A stretch of DNA of 64,000 nucleotides. It comes from Neelides folsomi (lineage: Eukaryota > Arthropoda > Collembola > Neelipleona > Neelidae). The notes beneath the pieces are model-generated. The model did not search any database, had not been told where the DNA came from, and saw only the letters and a program-made list of their open reading frames with translations. Numbering within the stretch: the first letter of the stretch is position 1; every line of letters begins with the position of its first letter. The translations under genes were made by a program, and so were the position numbers. The stretch lies in NCBI GenBank assembly GCA_034687125.1, contig JAQGBZ010000002.1, forward strand, positions 1 through 64,000, given 5' to 3'. Shown here in pieces: positions 25,101 to 38,132 of the stretch.

Positions 25101-28100
25101 CTTCCCTGGGCGTAATTGTTGGGTCTGTTATGTAGCCTCTTTGCTTCCTCCCCCGTGGCATATCGTTGAACCAACACCTCCACGGTCGACCTCGTCCTCG
25201 CCCCTCAAACACCTTTAAACATCACGCCCTTAGGTTTAAACAATTGTTATGGTCAGGGAGACGAAGTTTAAATATTCATTTATTAATTCTCCAAGACAAA
25301 AAAGCGAGAGAAACAGCGAGAGACAATAATTTGATGATTCGTTTATTGCCCTCTTTAACGGCCACTTGATATAAAGAGACTTCAAATAGGCTATTTAAAC
25401 TTAATAAAAACCTACAGAGCAATCCATCCATGGCAAGGAGACGGTTTTTTCAACTCCGCCCTCGCACATTTATTCGAATTTTAAAGATCTTTAATTTAAT
25501 TTAGTTAATCAGAAAATGGTTTTTTGATCTTCTTGTTCTCCACTCTTATATTTGTTCAAAATTAAATCATTTAGAACGTTCAATATTAAATAATTGGTTT
25601 AATCAAAGAAGCAACTGCTATGAAATTCACATTAAATGTGGCTTAATATATGATCAACCTGTTTTATTAAGGTTAGGTTGATATTTAGACCGAATTGCAT
25701 AATTGGGAAATCCTCAAATCCCTTTATATAATTTCTTAATAATAAGTAATCCCTTTTAATATTAGTTCAAATGTAATGGTAATTTAACTCAAATTGGGGA
25801 AGTTCCGGGGAGGGGAGATCGAAATGAGCGGAAAAATAAAAACTCTTCCTAACGATCATTTTAAAGTTTAAATTGGGAATTTAAACTTCATTAAATGTGT
25901 TGGATTCAAAATGATTTTGTTTAATTATTATCCCCATGGTGGTAATTTGTAATAAAAGACATGTTCATTCCTCGGTCCAAGAGAATCTTAAACTATTATA
26001 AAAATATTAGTTATTGGATTAAATATATGATATGTACCATAGTTATTCAATATAAGGTATCTACTTATGTATGGTATATCTACTGAAGACTGAAGGTGTA
26101 GAATGAGAATTGCATGGGTCAAATCAACTCATTCTCATGGAACTTTTACCTCAATGTTCACTCTTTTAAACCTTCAGTCTTTTCCTGTTCGTTCCAAAAT
26201 TACATGTTTTAAATTAAGTGGATCTTCCATGGATTCCTGAATTTCTGAACCTTTCGTGCGTCTCTTTCATTAAACAAAAAACTTTTTTTCAACAACTTGA
26301 CATTAAGATTGAACTCTGAGTCAACTTTGATTCTCAACGCTTATTTTCCTCACATACATAAATGAAAAGACATTGAGAATTAAATAGGTTATTAACCATA
26401 TACTTTTAATATCTTTAATGCACATGTTTATAATAATATAATTCATAATATAATACTTACTGTAATACATGTTTTTATTACTTGATCTTGCCAAAATACT
26501 TATTGAGCAATATTTTTCACACATATTAGAATGTTGGAAGAATGATCTAATAATAAATAGATCTTATTTGATCTAGATTGGGAAATTGAAACTTGGGTGT
26601 TTGTTGATGGAGGAAATGGTCCCGTTGACACATTGGGCTGAACAGGTGTGCGGGGTAAAAAGGGTCATAAATATTCCTCAAGAGGATCGGTGAAGTTGAT
26701 GAATTCTTTTTGGCTCCGTGTAGGGAGTTGAAACGAAATTTCCTATTTATATTCTCCTCCTCTGAGCTGATCGGAATGAGGAAGAATCTCAATATTTATC
26801 TCCTCCATTCATTCCCCATTATTCGGAGAATCCTCTCAAGAACTTTTGTTTACACAGAATTTAATAGGACAAGTTGACGAGAAGAGCCCAATTGGATTTC
26901 AAAGACAATTTCTGAGTCGGAACTGATCTGCTCGAGTTAATTCTTCCAAAAGCAAACCAATACTCGCCAATTTTAACAAATACCATTATAAGTTTTATTA
27001 GCAATAATGGAAACGGTGATTTGAGGAAAAATCACTTTCCTCATTCTCTCAAATTGTCTCCTGGATTGAACATTTTTAACTGAAGGGGCCAATGGGCGTA
27101 ATTGATTCCTTTCCGCCTCGGCTCCTCTTTTGGCACGCTCCTCTGAGTGAGCGAAAAACACACCTTTGTTCATTCATTCCCATTTTATGAATTGACATAG
27201 ATGGGATTTTCCACACTGGCGAATTTTCCTCAACGCTCCCATTTATCCAAATGAGTTAAACGAAGAGGAACAAAAGGACCGAGGAAGACAAATGAGAATC
27301 ATTATGGAAATTGACCAAATCACGCCCAACGCAATTCATAAAAATGAACTCACAATTGGAGTATTTTTGAATTTTTAAAACTGGACCGTTGTTTTATTCA
27401 AAGGGTGGTCAGTTGATTGATCGACTCATGAAATTGAATTGATGAAATTCACGAGGAGCCAACTGGCAAATTCACACATGTGGGATATTTTGATCGCTGA
27501 GATCGTGCCGCCGTGTCAAATGACCTTTTTTCACTATATGAATTTCCTCAACCCCATTTGTTTTGTAATGGGAAAGGAGATTGGGCAGGATAAATATTTT
27601 TAATAAATTTAATACCCAAAAGTGTTTCCTAACAATTCCTCATTTACTCCGTTGAGGATATTTACACTAAAGTTCCATTGACCAATTTACTTATTTGGTA
27701 TATGTGTGGTTGGTATGTTCAAAGTATTTAAAAATGAAATTCACGGTGTCTGGTGGAACGATTAGTTGATTGGTGGGAATGATAGGCCAATTCATGCCGT
27801 AGATTCTGTGTCGTTCTGTTAAACCTTTAAATTGTTTTTACAATTAGGTCTTATCTTGTAAAATGGGGAAAATAAGATATAGGAATTCAATCCTTTCATC
27901 ATTCTTAGGTTGTACAGTAATTTTATTTTCACTAATTTTTATTTTATATCATCCACAACTTGCGCAACAAAAAAATAAATATTATGAAAGAATCATTTAA
28001 AATGCTTCAAACTTTGTTTTTTTCATACACAAATTAAGATTATTCTACATGAATTAAATTCGAGGTAAAATAAGAATTTAAGCCTTTTGGTTTTTACGCT

Positions 28101-31100
28101 TCAACTGAACCTAACATAATAACCATACATTATAAATTACGATTTAAGTAATAACATTATAATGTAGTAAGTTAAAGTATTTCCCATGAGTTTGAACAAT
28201 AGGAGATAATTAAATAAAGATATTATATTACAATAAGACAATATAAATAATCATAAAATTATTTTGTAATTCAAATAATTGACTTTCTCATTACTTGGTG
28301 GGAAATGTTGATCATTATACCTTTGGTCAATTAACTAATTATTAAGTGTCCCATAACTCATTCAAACTTTTCAATTATCGATGGGGTTTGATAATAATTA
28401 AAAACCCATCCATTTAATTCTTAGCCATCAAAATGGGCAAGTGAATTTGCTAATGACACTTTTCCTCACACTTTACAAAATATTGTGTGATGGTAATAAT
28501 AATAATAAATGAGAGAGTCGTTGAGAATAATAAATGATCATTTGGATGTTTCTTATTCGACCACTGTGATGCACAAAAGTTGTTTTTCCCATTTGCCACC
28601 ACACATTTGACCAACGTGAATTTCCTATCAATTTCCCCACATGTTGCACTTGGACCATTCCTTGAGGATTCCTTTATTTGTACACACAAACTTCCTTGGT
28701 AGAAATCGTGTTGACAAAAGCTCCGTTCGTTCCTCCAAGAGAAATTCATACATTGAATAAATAGTGAAAATATTTACTTTAAAGGCATACATTTTGTCTA
28801 TAATAATAATAATACCTTAATATATACGGTAAAGCGGGCATGGTAAAAATATGACAATGGATGTTATTTCATTCATTCAAATATCAAGTAGGAATATATT
28901 TATTGTTAATAATGGAAGACACTAATATTGACATTTGTGCTATTCATTGGAGTCATTCACTCGATCAGCAAACGACGTCCAAATCTCACTTTTTATTTTT
29001 AATAATAATAGCTCTAATATACCCAATACCCATTTTAGTAATACCATAGTGGTATGACTAGTAGAGCTGACTATGTATGGAAAAGTACAGATATATACAA
29101 TGTACTTGTATTCAGTATATACAGAGCAGATAAAAGAATATATCACAGATATATTAGTATACTATTATGTTATACATATAGTATTATTTTGTATATATGA
29201 ATATTTTAAATATTTGAGCTTTGTGTGGGTTTCCTCTTATAAGATCATTTAAATAATTTCTCCAATGTTCCATTGAATCATAATGGGGAAATGAGAAGTT
29301 GAGGCGTGAAAAAACCAAAGGTATTTATATTTCATATTATTACAAATTACCATATATTAGAATATGTATCAGGTGATTTGTTTAATTCATGGCAAGTGTT
29401 TGGTATTAAGTTGGGCGAGGAAGGAAAAAAGAAAGTCAGGTGGTGAATGTGCATTAACTTTAATGGTCCCAATGTTTATCAAATATGTATGGGTTTTATA
29501 AGGGAAGTTCCCTCACACGACTTTCATTCAAACCTTGAAGGTTGATTTGAAAGGTTTAGGCGGTGAGATTTGAATCTCTTGAAGGATCTTTCCGTGAGGA
29601 TCAAAGGAGAAACTCTCCATTGTGAGAAGAAGCAATGAGGCAAATGATGTAGAAATTCTCACACCTTCACTTATCCTTCCCCATCCTCACAATGTTTTCC
29701 CTTCATCGGCCCCTTCATTCATTATGATTAAACTTATTACAATCTAATACACACCATATATTAGAAAATGAAGGGAAACGAGGAATTTTTAAATCACAAC
29801 TTTTCACCATTTTCAACCGCTTTGATTAAACTTGCTTTTAATAATGCTGGCCCAAATAGATATTTTTCCAATAAATAAAACAATCTTTATAATCCAAACA
29901 TGTTGAGGATTTGGAAAGTAAGGAAAAATGTTTAAAAACTAAGATTGGTTTAAATATTGACTAAACAATTGAGACTTCCATTGTTGACTGAAGATCCAAA
30001 GGAGGATTTGAACATTCGCTCATTTAATAATTAAACTAAAAGAAGGGATGGTCTACTAATTCAACCTCCCTTTGTTTTAAACAAATCCACACACATTGAA
30101 TTCTCCTTCCGTCGGTGTATGAAAAACAATCTGCATTTTCCAACTGTTCAGTTTCCTCTCAAAGTTCCCTTCCTTCTCACGATTTATTCCAACAATTGAG
30201 ATTTACTACCATACACAGAAAAACTCTCCGTTTGAACTAATCCTTTAAATTCCACGAGGTATTTTTAGCCGACAATAAAAATAGCTTTATTAGAAAAGGA
30301 GTTCATCAATATTGGGATAATTCAATATGCAATTTGGGCATTATGTCAATAATGCATTTTTTCAATTCTTTCGGTCTTGGCCATTTCAATTAATATTTTA
30401 ATAATAATAATAAATGTAAAAATGAATAAATGGATTTGCGCATCATTTTTAAGTTTTGTTATGTAAATAAGTTTTGAATCTTGATAAGACATTTACTGCA
30501 ATGTATGAATGGGGATTTGAGGGATTTCCACTCGAGCTAACGAAAATCCTGCAAAATGGTCTTTTTTTCATTTTCTTCACTATTTTTGTCACCAAGAAGA
30601 GTTTGCTGTGAAGGAGATTTGGTTTGGCTAACAAAACTAACGGAAGTTTCGCTCAGATAAGAAAGAACAAAAACATTGTCGTTCACTTACTTCGCCAACG
30701 AAGCTTCTTTTTGGGATCAAAAATATTTCTCCTCAATGGGAAATTACAATTACTCTTATCTTACTAATGACTCAAATTTAAATTTGCTCAACAGACTGAA
30801 TATTTTAATCCAAAATTAATTCATTTCGTTTGGAGACCTCAAAATGGTTCTTTTGATTTGTTCAACTCTTGAGTTTTATTTCCTCATTTAACTCCACCAA
30901 ACCTCCATGATGAATCCAATGGAGACATTGAGGGGAAGTTAACAGGTGGTTTTCCACTGCAGCTCCTAAATATCTCCAAACAGGTGTTCCAACAATGAAA
31001 TGAACTTTAAGTCTTCAGGATTTCAACCTTAAGCTTCCTCCTTTGAAATCATTTTAAAAAACCAATTGCGTCATGGCATTGGTCAACGTGGACCAACATG

Positions 31101-34100
31101 GATTGAAAAACCCCATTGGCTAGTTATTATTCAAATACTTATAATAATTTCTTAAAAGTTAATAATAATTGTTATTTGACTATTTGTAAGTTTGAATATT
31201 AAGTAAGAATATTGTTTGAATATATTGTAAGTGTAATTATTCCATGAAATATATTTTGTATTATAATTTATTATTTTATTATAAATTCGAGAGTAACTGG
31301 ATATGATAATTCATTACACAGCAGTTTGCATATATAAATTTTATGAATAGAATTGTAAATGAGAACCGGACTTTGAGCATAAAATAAGAAGCCATTAAAA
31401 TAATAATATTAATGATAAGCAAAAACATTACTCAAGCTTTTATGAGAAATGCTTTTGCGAACCAACGGTTTTTCTCTATTGCGGCCAACCGGAGGAGTCC
31501 TGAGAACTTATCAAATTACTTTTTCTCATTCCAGAACTACAGCGAGAAGGAGCAGGGACGAGTCGTCGTTTATGTCACCAGTATGGGGGTGGTCCGGGAC
31601 ACGTTCCAACGGTGTCAAAAGGTTAAACAAATCCTCCGGACCCTCCTGGTAAAATTCGACGAACGCGACTGCTACATGAACCGATCAATCCAAAACGAAA
31701 TTCGGGCTCGACTTCCCACCACGGCCATTTCAACCACCAATGAACCATTCCTCGACCTCCCGCAAGTCTTCTTAGAGGGACAGCATTTGGGAGTAAGAAA
31801 CCTCATTTAATAAAGAACTTAATTTAATAGATAACTTAACTTTAATCATTAATTAATTCCTTTAATTTATATAATTCAGGACACAGACACAATTGAGAAG
31901 CTGAACGAGACTGGAGAACTGAGAGATCTTCTTCGACCTTACAAGGTCCTTAATATTTCATTTTACATATTTCAGCTCATGCTTCCCTGCAAATACAGTT
32001 GTTTTATTTCATTTAATGGAGATACATACATACATAATACATATTTTATACATATATGCATTTAATACATATACATAAATACATAATACATACATATTAT
32101 CAGTATAGTATACATGTATTAATATGAAATGCTTAGGAATTTTAGTCATCTGTATATAATATAGCATATAACATATAGCCTGGCTCAATTGATTGAAGTG
32201 ATCTATTGTGGTAAAGTATTTGGTTACTTTACTATGCAAGGTAGCGTTAGTCATTAGTTCATTAGTTCATTACTCATTGTGTTCATTAAGGAAGGAATTT
32301 GAAGGGAGTTAATATATGACTTATACTTATATGAGAACCAATATACAGAATATTATATGACATTTACTGGTATGTTATGATACATATACATGATATGATT
32401 CATATACATGCATGGTACATACTGTAGGTAAATGGTAAATACACAGAAGCACAATGTCGAATTTGGCAGAATAGGAAAGTTGAATTATGCAGGGAAATGC
32501 AAAGATGCACACAGATGTTCCTTCCACACTCAAGCGGAAGAGGGAAAAAGATGGAGACTCCGTTTTGGCAATAAAAAACCTGAGGGTTATTTGGCCATGG
32601 CAAAAAACGGTCCATTCATTAATGAAGGAACCACGTGGAATGTTTTGAGGGTCTTACAATGTTTCATTCCAAGTTTCCTTGTTCACTTTCCTTCCCGTTC
32701 CCATTCTGTGAGTCATTTCCAAAATACGGATTCCGTCTTTGGAGTTGATCCTTTGGGAAGGAGACAAGGGGATTTATCGAGCGTTTCAATTCCATTCTTC
32801 GGCTACATGGAGCGACTCCCACTACTTATGTGCCAAAGAAGTTCTTCCGGTTCCTTCGTCATTTACCCTTCGACTAAATCACTCTTTTTCACCCCATTCC
32901 ACTTTTAAACTCACAAAGTCATTCACTTCTAAAATGCATTCATTTACTGTGAAACTCGATCTCTTTGGTTCCATGAATACTGAAGCACATACATAAATAC
33001 ATACATATGCTATTACATAGGTATAGCATAATCCACTAACTGTAGTTTGATTCAATTTTACAATTATTTAGTTAATGACAATTGAGGATTATAATGAGGA
33101 TTGGACACATATTTGGAAATTTGAGGAATTTTGTACTATTGCAAATTAGTTAATATATTTGTTTATGGTATGTTAGTTAGCTGATGAGAAAAATGATGAA
33201 TGTTTTAAAGATGCCAAGGAATTTATTTTTACATGTTAATGATGGTTGAAGGTTTTTAAACTCCGTTGTTGGTCTCATTACCGAAAGGCTCTGAAGGATT
33301 TCAATTAGACGGCTCTTCATTTTCTAAGTTGAGGAGTATTTTGGTGAAGATTTGGATCTTTGGATTCCACCTGCATTCCTTTAGGAATCTCCCCATCTCA
33401 TCTGAGAGTCATCTGATGTTTTCCTCCCTCACGCGTGTGAGTTATGAAGGACTGTTCCACATTGGGTATAGTAGAGTAGGCTATCTCATTCAGACAAATA
33501 TAATTACCTGACCTACAAAAACAACACACTTTACACTCACTCCGACAAGATCAACACACCCAGCGAGTTGATTTAGTTTTTATTAAGGAATTGAAATTCC
33601 TTTCGCTAATTGATATTGAGTGAGTTCATTGCCCCCAGCCTGTTTTTATTGGACCCTGGATGGATCCCATGGATGACATTTGGATTCATGGAGTGTCCGA
33701 AGGCCCGGGTTGGAAAATGATTTATGAACATCATTAGCATATCATTGACATTGGTCCAACTTTCCTCGAGAGTGTGTATTTAGAAACTGGGAATGGTTTA
33801 GGAACCATTAACCAAATCCACTTGGTGGAATGCTAATTCCTAACCAATCCCTTCTTCAAAAGAGGAGAGAGTTTAACCAGGGATGAGATCAACTGCGGTT
33901 TTTCATTATTATCCAAAATGAAATTGAGTCTGACCATTATGACATTTTGATCCTCCAGAGTTTGTCCGTGCTGAGTACGTGCGAACGATGCGGCGGCTTC
34001 CGAATGCTTCCATGTCAAATTTGTAATGGGTCCAAGAAATCTGTCCATAGGAATCATTTCACAACCGAGTTTATCGCTCTCAAGTGCATGCACTGCGACC

Positions 34101-34147
34101 CGTCCGGACTCGTCCGATGCGATCTCTGCAACCCAATCGAATCTTAA
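22169..34147 (+). CDS. Glutaredoxin domain-containing cysteine-rich protein (GRXCR family)
   Basis: Vertebrate GRXCR1 shapes actin-rich stereocilia; the role in invertebrates is little known. Four coding exons (22169-23032, 31535-31792, 31880-31945, 33959-34147) give 458 aa. The long first exon is serine-rich and charged, probably disordered, and ends with the family's conserved GTIRGVKNRVRDGIATFLQ. The glutaredoxin-like domain follows: VVVYVTSMGVVRDTFQRC, LPQVFLEGQHLGD, ETGELRDLL. The usual CPYC active site is absent, as in all GRXCR proteins. The C terminus binds metal or forms disulphides through four CxxC pairs: CERC, CQIC, CMHC and CDLC. All introns are in phase 0. Intron 1 is 8.5 kb. 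ATG 22169 is the first ATG in frame; the upstream ATG at 22161 is followed at once by TGA. A possible internal promoter for a short form is listed separately. Confidence 0.92.
23033..31330 (+). other. Large intron 1 of the GRXCR gene, no nested gene seen
   Basis: The intron was read on both strands. Open frames are short, have no recognisable domains and do not link by splice sites. The stretch 24-31 kb is less AT-rich than the other non-coding DNA here and contains many GA- and CT-rich blocks, which could be regulatory. No transposon, tRNA or long repeat was identified. Confidence 0.5.
31331..31339 (+). promoter_or_regulatory. TATA box for a possible short GRXCR transcript
   Basis: TATATAAAT lies 81 bases before an ATG at 31412. 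That ATG opens a frame of 41 codons which reads straight into GRXCR exon 2 without splicing. A start site about 30 bases on (near 31362) would give a leader of about 50 bases. The sequence match is seen; use is inferred. Confidence 0.4.
31412..31534 (+). CDS. Possible alternative N terminus of a short GRXCR isoform
   Basis: From ATG 31412 an open frame of 41 codons continues in frame into exon 2 at 31535. The peptide includes MRNAFANQRFFSIAANRR, rich in Arg, Phe, Ala and Ser with almost no acidic residue, and so resembles a mitochondrial targeting leader. With exons 2-4 the product would be about 211 aa: the glutaredoxin-like domain and the CxxC tail without the long disordered part. Against it, the same bases can simply be the end of intron 1, since a good acceptor (TCATTCCAG) precedes exon 2. 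Confidence 0.3.
31946..33958 (+). other. GRXCR intron 3, no nested gene supported
   Basis: The left part (32015-32110) is rich in ATACAT and CATATA short repeats. An open frame of 158 codons at 32432-32908 shows no domain, no homology I recognise and no splice partner, so it is left out as chance. Confidence 0.45.
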
Positions 34148-35605
34148 ATTCCCACACAGGTAATACTATTTGGCTGCAAGTAATGAGAAAAGGGTTTGTA
34201 ATGAAAGTTTGATCCAAAGTACACATTCCTGCTTATTATTCCAATTTCTCTTTTCCTCACAATTATATTAATTTGACCATATGAGGGAATTATATTTAAA
34301 ATTGTATATTAAGCATTTATTAAGCAAACAAATGGAAACTATTTTTTATCATGAGATCCTTCACTTACAGTACAAGATGTTTTCCCAATATAAATAACTA
34401 TTTAGTAAAACTATATATGTACATACGTACATGTAGAATATGTACGTATGTGTAGACTATATAATACAGACAATTTTATTTACAATCCTTTGAATGTGCG
34501 TTAGGGAAATGTTGAATGGAAATGTTTGTGAGTCTGCGAATGTCTAATATTTAAATTTAATAAATGTGAATATTTATGAGTGAAATCCCTTCTGACAACC
34601 CTTGTGCCTTATGAAAATGTGTTGAGGGTGTGAATGGCATTTTTGATAAATTATAAATATTTTGTATAATCATTTAAATATCATTCTACAGAAGTATGTC
34701 AAATGTCATTAGAATGGGGAAAATGTATGTATGTTAATATAGGAATACTAGGTATTCTAATTAATATTGATATTTAGGTAATTATTGATTAACATTTAGG
34801 TAATTATAATTAGTTATACTACCTGTATACTTAATATAATAAATATAATAGGTAATTAATACATACGTTGTAATTTAGGCATATATTTGTTTTCTACAGT
34901 CACCCTGTATGAAAATAAAAATATTGCCAAATCGAGTGTTTTTGCCTAGTGGATCTTAATTAATTGATATAAATAAACTTTGTTTATAAATATTTCATTT
35001 AATGGAAATGAGTTTTTAATTGAAAGGGAAATTTAAATTCGGCTCTTCTTATTTATCTAAAAACTCTTTTTCTTCTTTTATTTACCTTTATATTCAATTC
35101 AATTTTGATTAACAATGAGTGAAAGCGTGAATTCATAATAATAATGTTAATTACTAATTTCCTTATCAAATTTTTATATTTTTCTAATTTAATTTTGTAT
35201 AACTTTTAATAATTTTTTAATTTGCTAATAATTAACTTCAAGTTTTATTAGATTTCTGAGTAACTGGTGAGATTATACATGTCAAATATTTGTGTATATA
35301 TTTATTGTAAGTTTTTATATGTTAATCTTAAGTTCTTATAGTGGTAGATGAATAAATATTATTAGTTTTTGATTGTAAATCTATGAATATTATATCTTTA
35401 ATAATGTTTGCTGTAGTGATTCTATCATAAATAAATGTATGTACAGGTAGTTTAATTAATTAATCCGAAGTATGGTTGTTCACCATAATTCACATGTTTC
35501 CTGGTGGTGCTCTATGTAAGTTTGTAAAGTGAATATGATTCAATTTCATATTTTAACTTTCTTTAAGGTTGTACTATAAATTTAATTATAATTTATATAT
35601 CAATT

Positions 35606-35628
35606 GTCTCTCGTTCCTCGCGAGAGAC
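35606..35628. other. Hairpin in a local GC-rich island
   Basis: GTCTCTCG and CGAGAGAC form a perfect 8-bp stem with a 7-base loop. It opens an island of about 120 bases (to about 35730) that is much richer in GC than its surroundings and contains GGCCGGTCAGTTC, with a TCAGT initiator-like core. It could be an isolated promoter or first exon; nothing decides this. Confidence 0.35.
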
Positions 35629-36703
35629 GACCAGAGTTTACACTGAAAGTTTCTGCTCAAAAAATATACGGGCCGGTCAGTTCAACTGTGAGACGTTAAA
35701 AAGGCTTCAACTCCTTTTGGATCAATTTGAATCTGTTGGCTCGGAGTTGTACTTATTAAATTATATTGTGTACTTTTACTACATATACTTATTTACTTAC
35801 ATTTAATTGTAATTATTAATCACAATTCCCCATTAGGTATTTTAAGAGTTTGGTTTGAATGTGAGGGTTTTGATTTGAGTTCCGTGTGGATGAACAATTA
35901 ATGAATAAATTCGCTCATTCAGCGTCCCGGAACATTTCTCTCAGAAACCAATTGATGCCAATGTGAATGGTCGTGAATGAAGTTTTACAATTCAATTCAT
36001 AAATAATACACATACAATTTGATGTATAAAGGAAACTTGGAAGTTTGGTAAGTTTCATGTAAAGGGAAACTGTAAAGGAAATCCCAACCAATTCCTTTTT
36101 GAAATGTAAATATATGGAATTGAATGAAAGCGAATGTAAAAAGCGTGTGTAATGAAGGGCCTTTAATAAAATGACCACTAAAAAATATTTAATTACGAGT
36201 TGTTAATTATAAATTCTAAGCATTGAAATTGAAGTTGTAAAATGAATTGAATATGAAAATATTCTTTCAATCTTTAATTCCTTTCAAACATTATATGAAT
36301 TTTTACATGTGAAAGTCAATTTAATAATGAAAATGAAATTATTTCAAATTGTTAACCTCTACATTCAATTGGTCAATAAAGAAACTGTGTCTTTTTACTT
36401 TTTTCATTTATTTGCATGCTATTGATTTTGCCAATTGAAAAAGTCAAATCCTCCATTGCATTGAATCTAATTACTAATACTATTAGTATGGTACATGTAA
36501 TCCATATGTATGAGAATGGAAATTGGGTCGAAATGTACAAAGGTGAATTTTGAAATAAATTAAAAATGATTTTATGGGCTGCAAGACAAAACTGACATTT
36601 ATTTCAATGCTACATTCAATTGTGTATCTCCGATCTTCCAAACAATGGTGAGTCCAATTAGCCCCACGTTCATTAATTTCATCTCTATATTTGGATCCTC
36701 GAG

Positions 36704-36734
36704 CTGTCGAAGGGTTTTTTTTGGCCCTCGACAG
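36704..36734. other. Short hairpin with T-rich loop
   Basis: CTGTCGAAGGG and CCCTCGACAG pair with one bulged base, separated by a run of T followed by GG. No function can be assigned. It is too short for a standard microRNA precursor. Confidence 0.3.
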
Positions 36735-38132
36735 TTTTCAAACCATCGGCCAAAAGATTCACAATGGCCAGCTAAATTTCCTTTCTACGCTTCAATATTT
36801 ATTTTAGCACATACAGAGAAAAAGATTTTGTAATCTTTGAAACTACCAAGTTTAAGAATTTTAATAATGCATTTTAATATATAATTTACTTTTCAACTAC
36901 TTCTCACTTATTAATTAAACATTAAATTTAATATACAATTACTAATTTACATTTAACAGTTCTCTATCATACATATCAACACTATCGTAAATATTATGGT
37001 TCTTAAATACAAAGATTTTCTATACATGATTAATGGTTTTCTACAGGTACATTTATTTAGAATTAGATTAATTACAATTAGAGAAGTTCTCATAAAAGTT
37101 TTATGCACAAACACGTTTATTTTCTGTAAGATACTAATGAGTAAAGATGTATAGAATCTTAATTACAATTAACTTATGCTACAATTTAATGGTCATTCAC
37201 ATGTTAGGTAAACCAATATAGGTATTTAATGACATAATAGAGTAAGTAATAATGAAATTTAATTTACTTTCACTTTTAACAAATCTCAAGTTTCTCAAGT
37301 ACTTTTTTTTTCTTTGATTCGAAATTAATATGTGTAATATAGAGATTTTAATATATTTTTATTTATATGTGTTAGCCATTATTTAAACATTGGCCCAAAG
37401 TGTTTCAATTGGTCCTTCCAAAAAAATACATTTCACATGGAAGTTAGGAAAAATGTGAATAAAATTATCTAAATGAAATAACATTTTTAAAAGTTCCCAT
37501 CAATGGGATTTAAAGCATTTAACATTTCCTTTGGCCAATTTGCCACTTAAAATCTAACGGAATAGAAATAAAAAAGTTAAACTAAAAAACTCCTAATTTC
37601 ATTCCATTATTTGCATAAAATTGAAGATCGTTTAAAACTGCGTCATTTGAGCATCTGCACTTCTCTTCCTTCAAACGTTTTTCCAAATGGACCAAATGAC
37701 CCACCAAATCCCTTCACTTAATTTCCCTCCCCCTCAACAACATTTTAAAATGTCTTTTCTCACAACTTTCCTTCCTAAGGGAGCAAAAAATTTGAAAGCC
37801 TGGGATTTGCAATTAAAATTTACAACCATTATAATTTCAATGAAAAAACATAATAAACACGACAAGTTTGACAAACATGGTTTTTTAACATTGGAGTGAA
37901 CGAAAGGAAATTTTTGGTCCCTTAATTCCAGCCGTTCAATATATTGGTCAAAGTTGATTAGAATTTAATTAAATATATTGGATCTACCATTGGTACATCT
38001 CACAGTGAGGTTTAACTTTAATATAAACATTTAATACTTTGTATTTAATGTCATTATATTTATAATTATGTAAAAGGGTTAAAAGCATCTATTAATTCTC
38101 AAAATTCCCCCACCAGAATGATTAAAAGAAGT

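Larger units (their letters stand above)
34148..38132. other. Convergent intergenic region between GRXCR and tyrosine hydroxylase
   Basis: The two genes converge here, so both 3' UTRs are included. The DNA is strongly AT-rich, with a degenerate run of TAATTAATATTGATATTTAGG-like repeats at about 34740-34860. Two hairpins, at 35606-35628 and 36704-36734, stand out and are listed separately. No gene is supported. Confidence 0.5.

Noticed and set aside
32432-32908. 158-codon open frame on the plus strand in GRXCR intron 3
   Set aside because: No recognisable domain, low-complexity ends, no splice partners and no promoter. The local composition is less AT-rich, which makes long frames more likely by chance.
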